Assembly (NCBI RefSeq): GCF_004193775.1 | Contig: NC_041007.1 | Span: 27,617,323 to 27,681,322 of the forward strand | DNA length: 64,000 bases | Source of the DNA: Glycine soja | Taxonomy: Eukaryota; Streptophyta; Magnoliopsida; Fabales; Fabaceae | Direction of reading: 5' to 3' | Shown: positions 1 to 10,931 of the stretch, in pieces | How positions within the stretch are numbered: position 1 is the stretch's first letter | Layout: every line of letters begins with the position of its first letter | Notes under the pieces: model-generated | What the model saw: only the letters and a program-made list of their open reading frames with translations | Databases searched by the model: none | Told to the model about the DNA's origin: nothing | Program-made: the position numbers and the translations under genes

Positions 1-159
1 AGGCATAGAAAGTAGAATGGAGATCGGAAGCAAAATCAAAAATAAAATCAATGAGGAAAAATATACATGTTCTATAGAACTGAAAAGTGGGGAGTGCAAC
101 AAAGTTTGGTATACATGAAGTGGGCAAATCTTCTTAACGGAATAAAAATGATATATTCT

Positions 160-208
<49 letters not shown>

Positions 209-564
209 TTGGTCATTAAAACTAATAACGTTATGTGTCATCAAATGCCTTCAAATTTCGTCACTTGTCTCACACCTTTTCTCAATTTAAATAATCACTA
301 ACCGTTTAGTAATTCCTACTTTGAACATTCAATTTACCATTCTCAATTACTTTTCCTTCAACTTAACATATTTGAGAATATCAAACAACTTCTTTTCAAC
401 ATATTAATTCGAATTTATCCTTTTCGACTTCACACATTTCTATTTCTTATACTTGTTATCTTGTTCTCTTCACATATTTTTGATACTACAATTATGGTTT
501 TAGGAATTTCAAATCGAAACACAATGTGTTTTTCTATAAAATTAATGATACTATTTTAATTGAT
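1..564. other. AT-rich non-coding stretch
   Basis: I see no gene here. It is AT-rich sequence with an (AT)n tract at about 162-202. It leads into the decayed gypsy fragment on the minus strand. Confidence 0.6.
162..202. repeat. (AT)n microsatellite
   Basis: About 20 uninterrupted AT dinucleotides, seen directly. Similar tracts occur at 32149-32179, 54252-54304 and 56729-56766. Confidence 0.9.
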
Positions 565-1140
565 GTCTCTCAAAACCCATTTAGTAAAATAATCAACAAC
601 TACTAAAATTTACTTATGTCCTTTTGAAGAAGTGGGATGTATTTGCCCAATTAAATCAATAGTTTGTCCTCGAAAAGGCCAAGGTTTCACCATCAAATGT
701 AGCTCGCTTGCATGAACTTGTTGAATAGGCCTATGTTTTCTAACATTCTTTATAGGACTTGTCATAATTCATAAATCAAAATTTCAACACAATAGACCAA
801 TAATATCTTTTTTCGAACAATACCCATTTCATTTTTTCTCCAACTTCATGAGATCCACAAATACCTTCATGAACTTCTATCAAAGCAATATAAGCTTTTA
901 TTTCTCCCAAACACCTTAATAAACTATCATCTACACTTTTCTTGTATAACTAATCTCCCAGCAAAACAACACTTGTTGTTGGATACTCTATTTTCGACCT
1001 ACATTTGAATTGAGATTCTTCAAATACTCGACCAAAGGTTTCCTCCTATCTTGATCATTCAAAACATCAATTTGTAAAACTTCAAATTGCTCTGGCAATT
1101 TATCTCGAATATGAATTAATCTCTCGAATTGATCACTTGA
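565..1140 (-). pseudogene. Decayed Ty3/gypsy integrase fragment
   Basis: Conceptual translation of the minus strand gives recognisable pieces of a Ty3/gypsy integrase. From about 1000 down there is a zinc-binding N-terminal part (HEGICGSHEVGEKMKW, followed by a YYW-like stretch). At about 700-560 the start of the catalytic core is visible (KPWPFRG, DLIGQIHP, SSKGHK, VDYFTKW, the last containing the first catalytic Asp). Stops and frame changes interrupt every part, so no protein can be made. The region beyond 1000 may be the linker from RNase H. No LTRs could be linked to it. The integrase identity is fairly firm; the lineage (Tat/Athila side of gypsy) is inference. Confidence 0.75.
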
Positions 1141-1474
1141 TAATCTATTGTCTTAAAAAAAATACTAAGCCAATAAAATTTATTATAATTTATTTTGAAA
1201 ATATTTAATAGTATATTGAATATAATTACATTAAAATTGAAGAAGATGACTAATTACATTGTTAATTGAAAGCTCTTAAAAATTTTAGCCTATTAAAATT
1301 TATTTTGATTTTATTTTTATTTGAGTTATAAATTAAAAACATAAACATAATAAATATGAGCATATAAATTTAAAATTGAGTGTTTATTTTTGTTATTATA
1401 GATATCATGTTAATATGTATTTGATTTTTGCCAGTTTTTAATTAACATTTTTTACATGTGTTTATTGTAAAAAT

Positions 1475-2004
1475 GGCTAAAATATGTTTGGGGTTCTTGC
1501 AAAATTTGAAAAGTATTAATTTTATCCTCAGAAAAAAAATTGTATTAATTTGATCCCTATAAAAATAAAATATATTTTTGTTAGTCTTTAGTAGTAACTC
1601 TATTAAACGTTAATATGAAGTAATTTCATTATAAATGAATTAAACAACTTGTGGCCGTTAAAACTCTACAAAATGAATTAAATCATTTTTGGCCAATAAA
1701 CCCCCCCCCCCCAAAAAAAAATTGATTTTTTTTCATCACGTCTTAGGAGATTTCTCGCACTTTTTTTTATAGGATTAGGAAGAAGATGAAACAATAGTGG
1801 GTCCAAGTGTCTTCTAAGTGCGTATCTGAAGGTAACAAAAAAAAGTAATTAAGTATGTTAATGACACGTCAGGTAATCATCTAATAGAGTTACTATTGAG
1901 GATAACAAAAATATATTTTATTTTTACAGGAACCAAATTAATATGAAAAGTTTTATGAGGACAAAATAAATATTTTTAGAATTTTACATGGACCCCAAGT
2001 ATCG
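1475..2004. mobile_element. MULE-type miniature inverted-repeat element
   Basis: The two ends form long imperfect terminal inverted repeats of roughly 140 bp. The left part (about 1480-1610) pairs with the reverse complement of about 1870-2000, sharing TTGGGGT, an AATTTGRTYCCT-like stretch, ATAAAATATATTTTTGTTA and AGTAACTCTATTA. The element is flanked by a perfect 10-bp direct repeat, TTGTAAAAAT, at 1465-1474 and 2005-2014. Target duplications of 9-11 bp are typical of Mutator-like elements. The middle holds a poly(C)/poly(A) run at 1701-1720 and no ORF. The end sequence GGCTAAAATATG resembles a repeat common in legume introns (from memory). Confidence 0.8.
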
Positions 2005-2014
2005 TTGTAAAAAT

Positions 2015-3319
2015 TGTTTTTTTAAAAACTTGTTAAAATAGTGTGATTTTTATTAATTAAATTTAAATGATGACATTTTGAACACATGATTGTACCCAAA
2101 AAAAATTATTGTAAAAAAAGTTGAAAAAGTTAAAACAGAAAATGAGAAAAGATACACAAAATTATTACAAAAAATAGATATGCGAAAAATACAAAAAGGA
2201 TAAAGATAAAAAAAATATAAAACCTTTAATCATATCAAAATACAAAAGTTACAAAAAACAAATTATTCTAAATACAAAATGGAAAAAGAAAAAGGGAAAA
2301 GAATTAAGAGCAAATCCACAAAAACAAAAGAAAAGAATAATGGGATCACAATCTTTCCATTTCCTGAATACTCCCAATACTCTTTTTAATTGCCTCTTGC
2401 ACCACACCGTTTTGTAATAACATGATATAGTAAGATGAATATAATTGCTCTAAAACAAAAAAAAAATATTACCATAAAACAAAATTGCATGACTATAGTA
2501 TGTCAAATAATAAAATAGAATTTGAATCATCTTTATCAATTAGCCACCATATATGTGCTAATCAATTATTTTTTCCAATTAATGTTAAAAGTGTCTCATA
2601 GTCGTGAAACTTAAACCTTTATGAGGATTTCATCCAATGTTGATGAAAGTTTATTGAGAAAAATAAATTTATTAAAAAAAGTATAAAAATTGTTACTTTT
2701 GTAGAAATTTTTCTTTATAATAGAAGAAATTTCTTACTGCTTCAAAGTGTTGTTGCAAATGTTGTTAAAAGTAGGTGTTGTTTCCTCTATTATTTCATCA
2801 TCCTTGTTGCAAGTAGTTGTTGTTTGTTGATCATTGTTGGGAGAAGCTATTTTTTCCTACCCCTGGTGACACAAATAGTAGGAATAGTATTGTAAATCTC
2901 TAAGAAGTGAAATTCTATGAATCTTTTGTGGTGTTTATAAACTTCATGTAGTGAAGAGTAATTATATGAGTATTTTATTTTATTTTATTTAGGTGTTATG
3001 AATATGAAAAATCTTTTTATATCTTTTTATTATCATTATTTTTTATTATTATTATAACTATTATTTTTATATGTGTATAAATCATTGTTTGAATTTTTAG
3101 TGCATTAAAGTAATTTTCAAATTAATTTTTTAATCATAACCTAACTGTTACTAAATATTTTTAAGTAAATATATTAATAAAAAAAAGTGATTCATGAGAG
3201 ATAGCATAATAGCAATATCTATTCGCAATAATATGTTTTGTCCATTATCAATAATTCTTTTAAATTTAGTTTTAAAATTATTTAGGTTTGTCCGTTATAA
3301 AAGGAACCAATGTGTGACC
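2015..3319. other. AT-rich intergenic sequence
   Basis: No coding signal was found in either strand. The stretch is rich in A or T runs, with a TTGTTG-rich patch at about 2745-2850. It ends where the copia LTR begins. Confidence 0.6.
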
Positions 3320-3721
3320 TGTTGGATATTTTAGTGTAATTGATCTCTTTATTATGTTAAAATAAGAGTGCACGCTTGTTTTAATGTAATAACGAGATGT
3401 TCGATTTAGGCAAATTTTGGAAGTTACATGGAAGTTACTAAAACTTCCATCAACGGTTGGAAGTTACATGGAAGTTACTAAAACTTCCATCAACGGCAAT
3501 TTTTAAAAATAAATAACTTCCATCAACCGCCAAAAACCACCTTTTCTTTGATCATAAATAATCATTCTGGTTCAGAAAGCATAACGGTGTGACAAAACAT
3601 ACAAGACCAAAACAAAACTCTTGAATTATAATCTTCTGATTTTATCCGATTGAACAATTTTGGTTGAACCCCGAAATTTGATTCAATCTGAAAGTGTTAT
3701 ACACGACTTCAGATTTATCCA
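3320..3721 (+). mobile_element. Copia LTR, upstream copy
   Basis: It starts TGTTGG and is repeated at 6309 with only two base differences over 402 bp. The right edge is a proposal: ...TTATCCA followed by GTATCATGTC, which resembles a weakened tRNA-iMet primer-binding site. The LTR contains two perfect 40-bp tandem units at 3417-3456 and 3457-3496. Each unit carries a GGAAGTT...AACTTCC inverted pair. No 5-bp target duplication could be confirmed because the right-hand copy is truncated. Confidence 0.75.
3417..3496. repeat. Two 40-bp tandem units inside the copia LTR
   Basis: Two identical 40-bp units in direct tandem, each with an internal inverted pair (GGAAGTT/AACTTCC). The same pair recurs in the second LTR at about 6406-6485. 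Repeated units in LTR U3 regions are often enhancer-like; that role is inference here. Confidence 0.85.
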
Positions 3722-3776
3722 GTATCATGTCGATTTTTCAAATTAACCAACAAAAGATTGAATCAAATCTTTCGAG

Positions 3777-4649
3777 ATGACGAACGATAGTTCGAAGATG
3801 ACAAGCAAGTTTGCGAAGTTGGACAAGTTTGAAGGGCAGGATTTCAGAAGATAGCAGAAGAAGATGCACTTTCTCTTGACAACATTGAAAGTGGTGTTTG
3901 TGCTGAGTACACCGATGCCGATGTATATGGAAGAAGAAACTCTGGATCAAACAAGGAAGCGTTCGAAATGGGAGAACGACGATTACATTTGTCGTGGACA
4001 CATTCTGAACGGTATGTCTGACTCTCTCTTTGATATTTATCAAAATGTTGAGTCTGCTAAGGAATTATGGAACTCTCTTGAATCCAAGTATATGGCAAAA
4101 GATGCCTCAAGTAACAAATTCTTAGTTAGTAATTTCTTTAATTACAAAATGATTGATTCGAGGCCTGTTATGGAACAATATAATGAACTGCTGCGGATTT
4201 TGGGTCAGTTTACTCAACATGATTTGAAAATGGATGAATCCATTGCAGTTTCATCTATAATTAATAAATTGCCTTCTTCTTGGAAAGACTTCAAGCATAC
4301 CTTGAAACATAAGAAGGAAGAGTTGACTCTGGTTCAACTCGGTAGTCATTTCATGATTGAGGAGTCGTTGAGGGCTCAGGAAATTGACAAAGTCAATGAT
4401 AAAAACGTAGCAGGTTCCTTTTCCGTTAATATGGTAGAGGAAAGTGGAATAGTTAAGCAAAATTATAATGCTAAAGGTAACAAACGCAAATTTCAAGGAA
4501 ATAAGAACAAAGGTCCAAACAAACAGATGAAATTGTCATGTTGGAAGTGTGGGAAACCTGGTCATTTAAAGAGGGATTGTCGGGTGTTCAAAGGAAAGAA
4601 CAAGACTGGTCCAAGTGGGTCTAATGATCCTGAAAAGCAACAAGGATGA
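3777..4649 (+). pseudogene. Copia gag with an early in-frame stop
   Basis: This is the structural (gag) part of a Ty1/copia retrotransposon. From ATG 3777 the frame reads about 25 codons to a TAG at 3852-3854, then continues open to TGA 4647-4649. The open part holds a UBN2-type gag domain (LWNSLESKYMAKDAS, then EQYNELLRILGQF, IINKLPSSW) and a CCHC zinc knuckle, CWKCGKPGHLKRDC, near 4538-4579. In intact elements gag and pol are one frame. Here gag ends and protease follows in another frame, so the polyprotein is broken. The same TAG is present in the second copy at 6841-6843. A short upstream ATG at 3727 reads only 17 codons. Confidence 0.85.
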
Positions 4650-5795
4650 TGACGTTGCTTGGTGGTTTGATTCGGGAGCAACAAGCCATGTGTGCAAAGA
4701 TTGTCGTTGGTTCAAGGAATTTAGACCAATCGATGATGACTCTATTGTGAAGATGGACAATGTTGCAACTGAATCAATCCTAGGATTAGGTTGTGTGAAT
4801 TTAGTTTTTACTTCTGGAAAAAGTTTGTATTTGGTAATGTCTTATTTATACCTGGTGTTCGTAAGAACTTATTGTCTGGTATGGTTTTAAATAATTGTGG
4901 TTTCAAGCAAGTACTTGAAAGTGACAAGTACATCTTGTCAAGACATGGTTCATTTGTTGGATTTGGTTATCGTTGTAATGGAATGTTTAAATTAAACATT
5001 GATGTTCCTTTTGTTCATGAATCTGTTTGTATGGCCTCGTGTAGTTCAATAATTAATATGACAAAATCAGAAATTTGGCATGCTAGATTAGGACATGTTC
5101 ATTACAAAAGATTAAAAGATATGCCAAAAACAAGTATGATTCCTCCTTTTGATATGAACATTGAAAAATGCAAAACTTGCATGTTGACCAAGACCACTAG
5201 GAAACCTTTTAAGGATGTTAAAAGTGAGACTAAAGTCTCAGACCTTATTCATAGTGATTTGTGTGATTTGCATGCTACTCCATCATTAGGTCATAAAAAA
5301 TAACTTGTTACTTTTATTGATGATGCATCAAGGTATTGTTATGTATATTTATTAAATACAAAAGATGAAACTCTTGATAAATTTAAAATTTTAGAACTTC
5401 ATCAAAATGGGCTAATCAAAACTCTTCGTACGGATAGGGGAGGTGAGTATTATGATCCGGTTTATTTTCAATCTACTGGAATAATACATACCTTGAAAGA
5501 AATGGTGAATTCCATGTTATCCTATTTGGGTTTAAGTGAAGGATTTTGGGGTGAGGCTATGTTGACAGCCTGTTACTTGTTGAACCGAATTCCTAACAAA
5601 AGGAATAAGGTTACCCCATATGAACTTTGGCACAAAAAGACACCAAATTTGAGTTATCTCAAAATTTGGGGATGTAGGGCTGTGAGAACTCAGCATAATT
5701 TGGCCGATCATTTAACCAAAGGATTAAGTAGAGATCTCGTGAAAAGGTCGGCTGTGGGATTAGGATTAAAGTCCATCTTAAATCTCTTATGTTAA
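4615..5795 (+). pseudogene. Copia pol remnant lacking reverse transcriptase
   Basis: Pieces of pol appear in three frames in the normal order. The aspartic protease site is WWFDSGATSHVC, near 4660-4696. The GAG_pre-integrase zinc domain follows (WHARLGHVHYKRL, then CKTCML, at 5070-5190), and then the start of the integrase core (HSDLCD, the FIDDASR region after a stop at 5301, TDRGGEYY). The sequence then jumps to the distal integrase (GFWGEAMLTACYLLNRIP, 5535-5590; KIWGCRA, about 5660-5680). At about 5682 it jumps straight to the last residues of RNase H (HNLADHLTKGL). The reverse transcriptase and most of RNase H, normally over 2 kb, are deleted. The element could move only by borrowing proteins from an intact relative. 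Confidence 0.85.
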
Positions 5796-6308
5796 GATAC
5801 CCAATTCCTATCTAATATGACATTAGATGCTGAATTCAATGTGGAAAGCTTAACATGTAGAGATTGGAACACATCATCGAAAGTATCCCAAAAGGTATGT
5901 GTTCGGTTCTGCAAGTTAAGGAAGTTGAAGTATAACTTCTCAATGGTTCTTTTGAAAAATTGCATTTGCAGGTGCAAGAAAGAAAAGGACTACCTATATA
6001 AGCATGAAGTTTAGCCGCTTCAAGAAGCTGGGACTTGGCTTTGATATGCTTATGAAGGATAGGGACACAGGCTAGTAAATTAGTGTCGAGCAAGAGTAAT
6101 GTTATAAACTATTGTGCAGATTATCTTCATGTATTCATTATGAATAGCAAGGGTTCAATCCTTAGTGACACCCTGATATTCGAATATTTGAAACGTGTAA
6201 TTTGCTAAGATGAAATTCAATCGTCACAATATTTCATCTATGCAATAGTTTGTGGTATGTTATGACTTTGGTGATTTGATCGGTAATTACACTAAAATGG
6301 GGGATGTT
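5796..6308 (+). other. Copia 3' non-coding tail and polypurine tract
   Basis: Sequence between the last RNase H codons and the second LTR. It ends in a purine-rich run, AAAATGGGGGATG (about 6295-6307), just before TGTTGG at 6309. This is the expected position of the polypurine tract that primes plus-strand synthesis. Short ORFs here are not convincing. Confidence 0.65.
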
Positions 6309-7237
6309 TGTTGGACATTTTAGTGTAATTGATCTCTTTATTATGTTAAAATAAGAGTGCACGCTTGTTTTAATGTAATAACGAGATGTTCGGTTTAGGC
6401 AAATTTTGGAAGTTACATGGAAGTTACTAAAACTTCCATCAACGGTTGGAAGTTACATGGAAGTTACTAAAACTTCCATCAACGGCAATTTTTAAAAATA
6501 AATAACTTCCATCAACCGCCAAAAACCACCTTTTCTTTGATCATAAATAATCATTCTGGTTCAGAAAGCATAACGGTGTGACAAAACATACAAGACCAAA
6601 ACAAAACTCTTGAATTATAATCTTCTGATTTTATCCGATTGAACAATTTTGGTTGAACCCCGAAATTTGATTCAATCTGAAAGTGTTATACACGACTTCA
6701 GATTTATCCAGTATCATGTCGATTTTTCAAATTAACCAACAAAAGATTGAATCAAATCTTTCGAGATGACGAACGATAGTTCGAAGATGACAAGCAAGTT
6801 TGCGAAGTTGGACAAGTTTGAAGGGCAGGATTTCAGAAGATAGCAGAAGAAGATGCACTTTCTCTTGACAACATTGAATGTGGTGTTTGTGCTGAGTACA
6901 CCGATGCCGATGTATATGGAAGAAGAAACTCTGGATCAAACAAGGAAGCGTTCGAAATGGGAGAACGACAATTACATTTGTCGTGGACACATTCTGAACG
7001 GTATGTCTGACTCTCTCTTTGATATTTATCAAAATGTTGAGTCTGCTAAGGAATTATGGGACTCTCTTGAATCCAAGTATATGGCAAAAGATGCCTCAAG
7101 TAACAAATTCTTAGTTAGTAATTTCTTTAATTACAAAATGATTGATTCGAGGCCTGTTATGGAACAATATAATGAACTGTTGCGGATTTTGGGTCAGTTT
7201 ACTCAACATGATTTGAAGATGGATGAATCCATTGCAG
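6309..7237 (+). mobile_element. Second copia copy: LTR plus truncated gag
   Basis: This 929-bp segment matches 3320-4248 without indels and with about seven substitutions that I counted by eye. It includes the LTR (6309-6710), the proposed primer site and gag from ATG 6766, again interrupted by TAG at 6841-6843. Homology stops after CATTGCAG at 7237, where the sequence switches to an L1-type LINE tail. The LTR is therefore not a simple 3' LTR: it is followed by its own gag. This gives the order LTR-gag-pol remnant-LTR-gag, consistent with a tandem (shared-LTR) arrangement cut on the right. Confidence 0.85.
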
Positions 7238-8178
7238 CTCTCAACTCAAAGATGTTGCTTTATCTGCAATTGTTTATGCTTTTTGGTTTATCTAGCACTC
7301 GTGCAAACAATTGAGATTCCAGAATAGCATTGTTAGTTTAAACAACGCAATGGATTTGCTTGTATGTACTATTGTCTTAACAGGTAATCATACCAAAGGT
7401 GTAATGAAGAACTCTATTAACAAGTTTACTATTCTCAAAAGATTGCAAATAACCACTCATTTTGCTAAAGCCCCCTCTATCTTTCTTGTTGTTTGGTATC
7501 CTCTTCTTTGTCATTGGATTAAATGCAACATTGATAGTGCGCCCAAGGGTAATCCTAGTTCTGTTGCTTGTTGTGGCTTATTTTGCAATAGTTCATGAGC
7601 TTTTTTGGGTGCTTTTGCTTCTTCTCCTCTGAGTGTTCAAAATTCTTTTTTTTTTTTGCAAAGCTTATAGGTGTCATCTTAGCCTTGGAATTGGTTGCTA
7701 GTAAAGGATGGTCTCGTGTTTGGCTAGAAACTGATTTGACCTTGGTGGTAGCAGCTTTTAAAAATGCTTCCCTTGTTACTTGGAATATTGTTAATAGATG
7801 GAAAAACTATGTTAATATTTTGTTTGATAGAAATTTCAGAGCTTCCCACATTTATAGAGAAGGAAATGAATGTGCGGATTGGTTAGCGAATCACGACACA
7901 GTTTTAACTAACTTTTGTGGTTAGATAACTTACCTTTTTTTAAGAAGCCTTATTTAGAAATAAGTTTGGTCTCTCTAACTACAGGTTTTCTTGATGTACC
8001 CTTCTTGGCATGGTTTTTGGTTGTTGTCCTTTCATGCTATCCTATTTTTTCATCTTTTTGGGTATTAATATAATTCTCAGGTTATAATGGTTGAGATAGG
8101 AGGTGCCAACATAGTTGGGATGTCTTATCTCTTTGTCATTCCTTAGCTTGTTTTTCATGAAAATAAATTACAATAAAA
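7238..8178 (+). pseudogene. L1-type LINE tail with RNase H domain
   Basis: Decayed 3' part of a non-LTR retrotransposon. Pieces resemble the plant RVT_3/RNase H domain of L1 LINEs. There is a W-I-K-C-N-I-D start near 7520 with GNPSS after it, then, after a frame change in a poly(T) run at 7645, LALELVASKGWSRVWLETD (the acidic LETD is a catalytic-site motif). THE C-terminal part HIYREGNECADWLANHD lies at 7850-7900. The frame breaks in at least two places. The segment ends at about 8178 in an A-rich stretch, as expected for a LINE 3' end. The left side is truncated exactly at the copia gag homology. Confidence 0.75.
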
Positions 8179-8814
8179 AGATTAGGATTTTCGTTGTAGT
8201 AAGATAGAGAATAGCTTTGAAGTTGATTATGAAAAATATTACTCATTGAAATGACTTTGAAGTAGATGAAATCAAAAGTAATAAACTAATAAAAAACTAT
8301 ACACTATAAAATAATTAAAGTAACACTAACAATCTTTAAAAATAACTACAACTATCCAGCTAATTGTAGTTCAACAATTCGCAAAGCATATTAAAATAAC
8401 TCCTCTGGGCAGCAAGGAAATTATCAAAATTTTCTTTCTTTCCCATGTGTTGTCATCAATTGAGTCATCCAAAAAAAGGGAATATAAATAAACAAATCAA
8501 ATTCAAAATATTTAGTTGGAGAATACAACTAATGAGTCATTCAAGATGAATATTGTTCTCTGCTATGTGATTGTATGAACTGCACAAGGAACAGGAAGAT
8601 AGTAAATATCTTTTTGAAATGATAAATATGCACATAAATGCTTTAGATTAGATACTTACAAATGTTGTGTGTGAATCAAAATGCCAGAAGCTTTGTAAAT
8701 GGTTTCTTGTATGAAATTCTTATGTGTGTCATGTATTATGAGAAGTGTAAGTAGGTATGTTAGAATAGTTCAATTTTAATTGAAAGAAAAGCATTGTTAG
8801 CTCATATTGTTAAA
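8179..8814. other. Intergenic sequence downstream of the Helitron helicase
   Basis: No gene is recognised. The Helitron 3' end (CTRR preceded by a small hairpin, read on the minus strand) should lie here if preserved, but I could not place it with confidence. Confidence 0.45.
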
Positions 8815-10296
8815 GATTTTGGAAGACTTCTTTGAAGATAAAATTAATTATAGACTTTAATAGGGGTTTTTTACATATCATGAATTAAGATTTTCAAGTC
8901 TTGTTTGCTTTGAACTATAGATATAGTCACATATAATTGCTTGTGGCTGAATACATGTCTTGGTAAATATAAACCAACACTCGCTAGTGATTGATCTTAT
9001 GATTTGTTTATTGTCATTGCATATGAGACAATGATTGAGAGTTGTCTTCTAATAAGCTTAAGAGGCCATGGAGATTGAGATGGAGACAGACACGTGTGGT
9101 ATATAGATTTCACCTGTATTAGTTTTCTCAAACATTATCTTTGCCCCCAATTACATGATTAGATAGCCTTGTGACAATCAAGGGAGTACCATTACATAAA
9201 CCTTCAATTTGATCTAAATTCCTTAAAAGCATCATTGGTGTGCCAATCTTCAATTTGATTTTATGATTTGGAAGGCCGATGTTCCAAGAGAATTTTGAAA
9301 ATTCAAGGGTTAATGCCTCGAATATTTGGTCTTCATTTGATTATGAATTGTCAAAAGAATCTAAGCTTAGATATTGTTTTTCAACTATAACATAATTGTA
9401 AACAATTTAACTAATTTGATTGTTTCAAATGAAAGATATTTGTGTAACTTTTTCAAATGGTAGATGAGATTACATCGATTTAAAGATAATACATATTCGT
9501 TGAGTTGGTCAACTATTTCAATTGTTGATGCCAATATAGTTCTTGATTGCAAATATTGTTGATTGTTGTATTGGTGTAGCAGTTAAGGGTATATGCTTTT
9601 GACAATAGCATGAATGGAGTCGTCAAATTCAGTAATCAATAAGTCTTCCAAAATTCCAATTTTAGCAAAGTCGTCATTTGGTTAAGATAGTCTGGTTAAG
9701 ATAGTCTTTTATCTCCTATGTTTAGGATCCATTGTGAGAAGTCTTCAAGCTTTGATGCATTGATGCTTTCTACTCCACCTTGCAAGCGCATATTCCTTGT
9801 AAGTATTAAGATATGACAATGATCCCATAAATTGATGCGTTAAGTGTGACATGAACAATGTCTGAATGACTTCTCCTTGGAATGATAGGTAACATTTGTT
9901 GAAAGTCGCCTCCAAAAGTAACAACTTTATCACTGAAGATTGAGTCACTTGCCATTATATTCCTTAGACTTTTGTCTAGTGCTTAAAAAAAACTTATATG
10001 CGATCAACACTTCATCCCATATGATTAACTTTGTTTATTTCAATAACTCTACAAGCTCACTTCCTTGATGGATGTTGCAAACTGAGTTTTCAACTGTGGG
10101 AACTGGAATTTTAAATTTAGAGTGGGTTGTTCCTCCTGTAGGTAACAACAAAGATGTTATTCAACTATAATCTATAGTAAGTACAATTTGATGTTCAGAT
10201 CTTAATGCATAAGCTAGTGTTCTTTGCATAAAAGATTTCCCAATTTCACCATGGCCATATAAGGAGGACACATTATCGTGTTGTTTGCTTATTGCT
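8815..10296 (-). pseudogene. Helitron PIF1-type helicase domain (3' half)
   Basis: Minus-strand pieces follow the PIF1 helicase order of plant Helitrons. Motif I is degenerate: GHGEIGKS near 10240-10260 instead of GYGGTGKT. Next come THSKFKIPVPT (about 10110), the Walker B region IIWDEV (about 10020), a clear KVVTFGGDFQQMLP (about 9900-9930), SRTILASTIEIVDQLNEYV (about 9480-9540) and the terminal block (PNHKIKLKIGT, VTRLSNHVIG near 9140-9250, GLYLPR-like near 8950). The frame is repeatedly broken by stops and indels. In life the enzyme would unwind DNA during rolling-circle transposition. It is disabled here. Confidence 0.85.
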
Positions 10297-10923
10297 AGGG
10301 ATGCACATGGATCTAAGTCAATCTGACCCCACCCAATTAAAACTTGATCATATACGAGTTGGGTAATAATTTTTATTTTTTTCAAATCGAACCAATCCAA
10401 ACAATATAATTAAATTTATTATTATATATAAATTAATTATTAAATATAAAACACATTAATTTTTAGCTCACATAGTTTATTAAATTATTAAATTGAACCA
10501 CTCATGATTTTTTTTTTCATTTTTATGTTGTTGTTTTTATCTTTATTTTGATTTTGTTTATGTTTTCTCATGTTAATACTATACTTTATTTCTATATAAA
10601 ATGAAATTAATGTATTAGCATTGAAATTATAAATTTTATTAGTCAAATATTGTCACAATTTGATATCTTTATAAGTGCATATAGTCATTATATATATACT
10701 TATAAAACTTTCGGCAAAAAAATTATTATTCTAAAAAAATAATTCTTACAAAATATAAATAATTTTTGAATATTCAAACCCAATTAACCCAACCTGTTTA
10801 TGATTGGGTTGAGTTGGATCAAGTATGTAAAAAAAAATTGCACAAACCTAACCTAATCCAACCCGTTAAATTTTGATTGGGTTGCCGGGTTTAGCTAAAT
10901 CCAACCCAACCCGTGAACACCCT
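10297..10923. mobile_element. hAT-like miniature element inside the Helitron helicase
   Basis: This insert interrupts the helicase frame just upstream of motif I. The ends are weakly inverted: AGGGATGCACATGGATC on the left against AGGGTGTTCACGGGTTG as the reverse complement of the right. The subterminal regions are rich in ACCCAACC-type motifs. The flanking 8-mers TTATTGCT (10289-10296) and TACTTACT (10924-10931) match at five of eight positions. On the minus strand both encode Ser-Lys in the same place of the helicase, which supports an old 8-bp duplication as in hAT elements. There is no ORF of interest. Confidence 0.6.
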
Positions 10924-10931
10924 TACTTACT

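Noticed and set aside
3738..4043. Minus-strand 101-codon ORF, repeated at 6727-7032
   Set aside because: Antisense shadow of copia gag. Its repetition merely reflects the duplicated LTR-gag unit.
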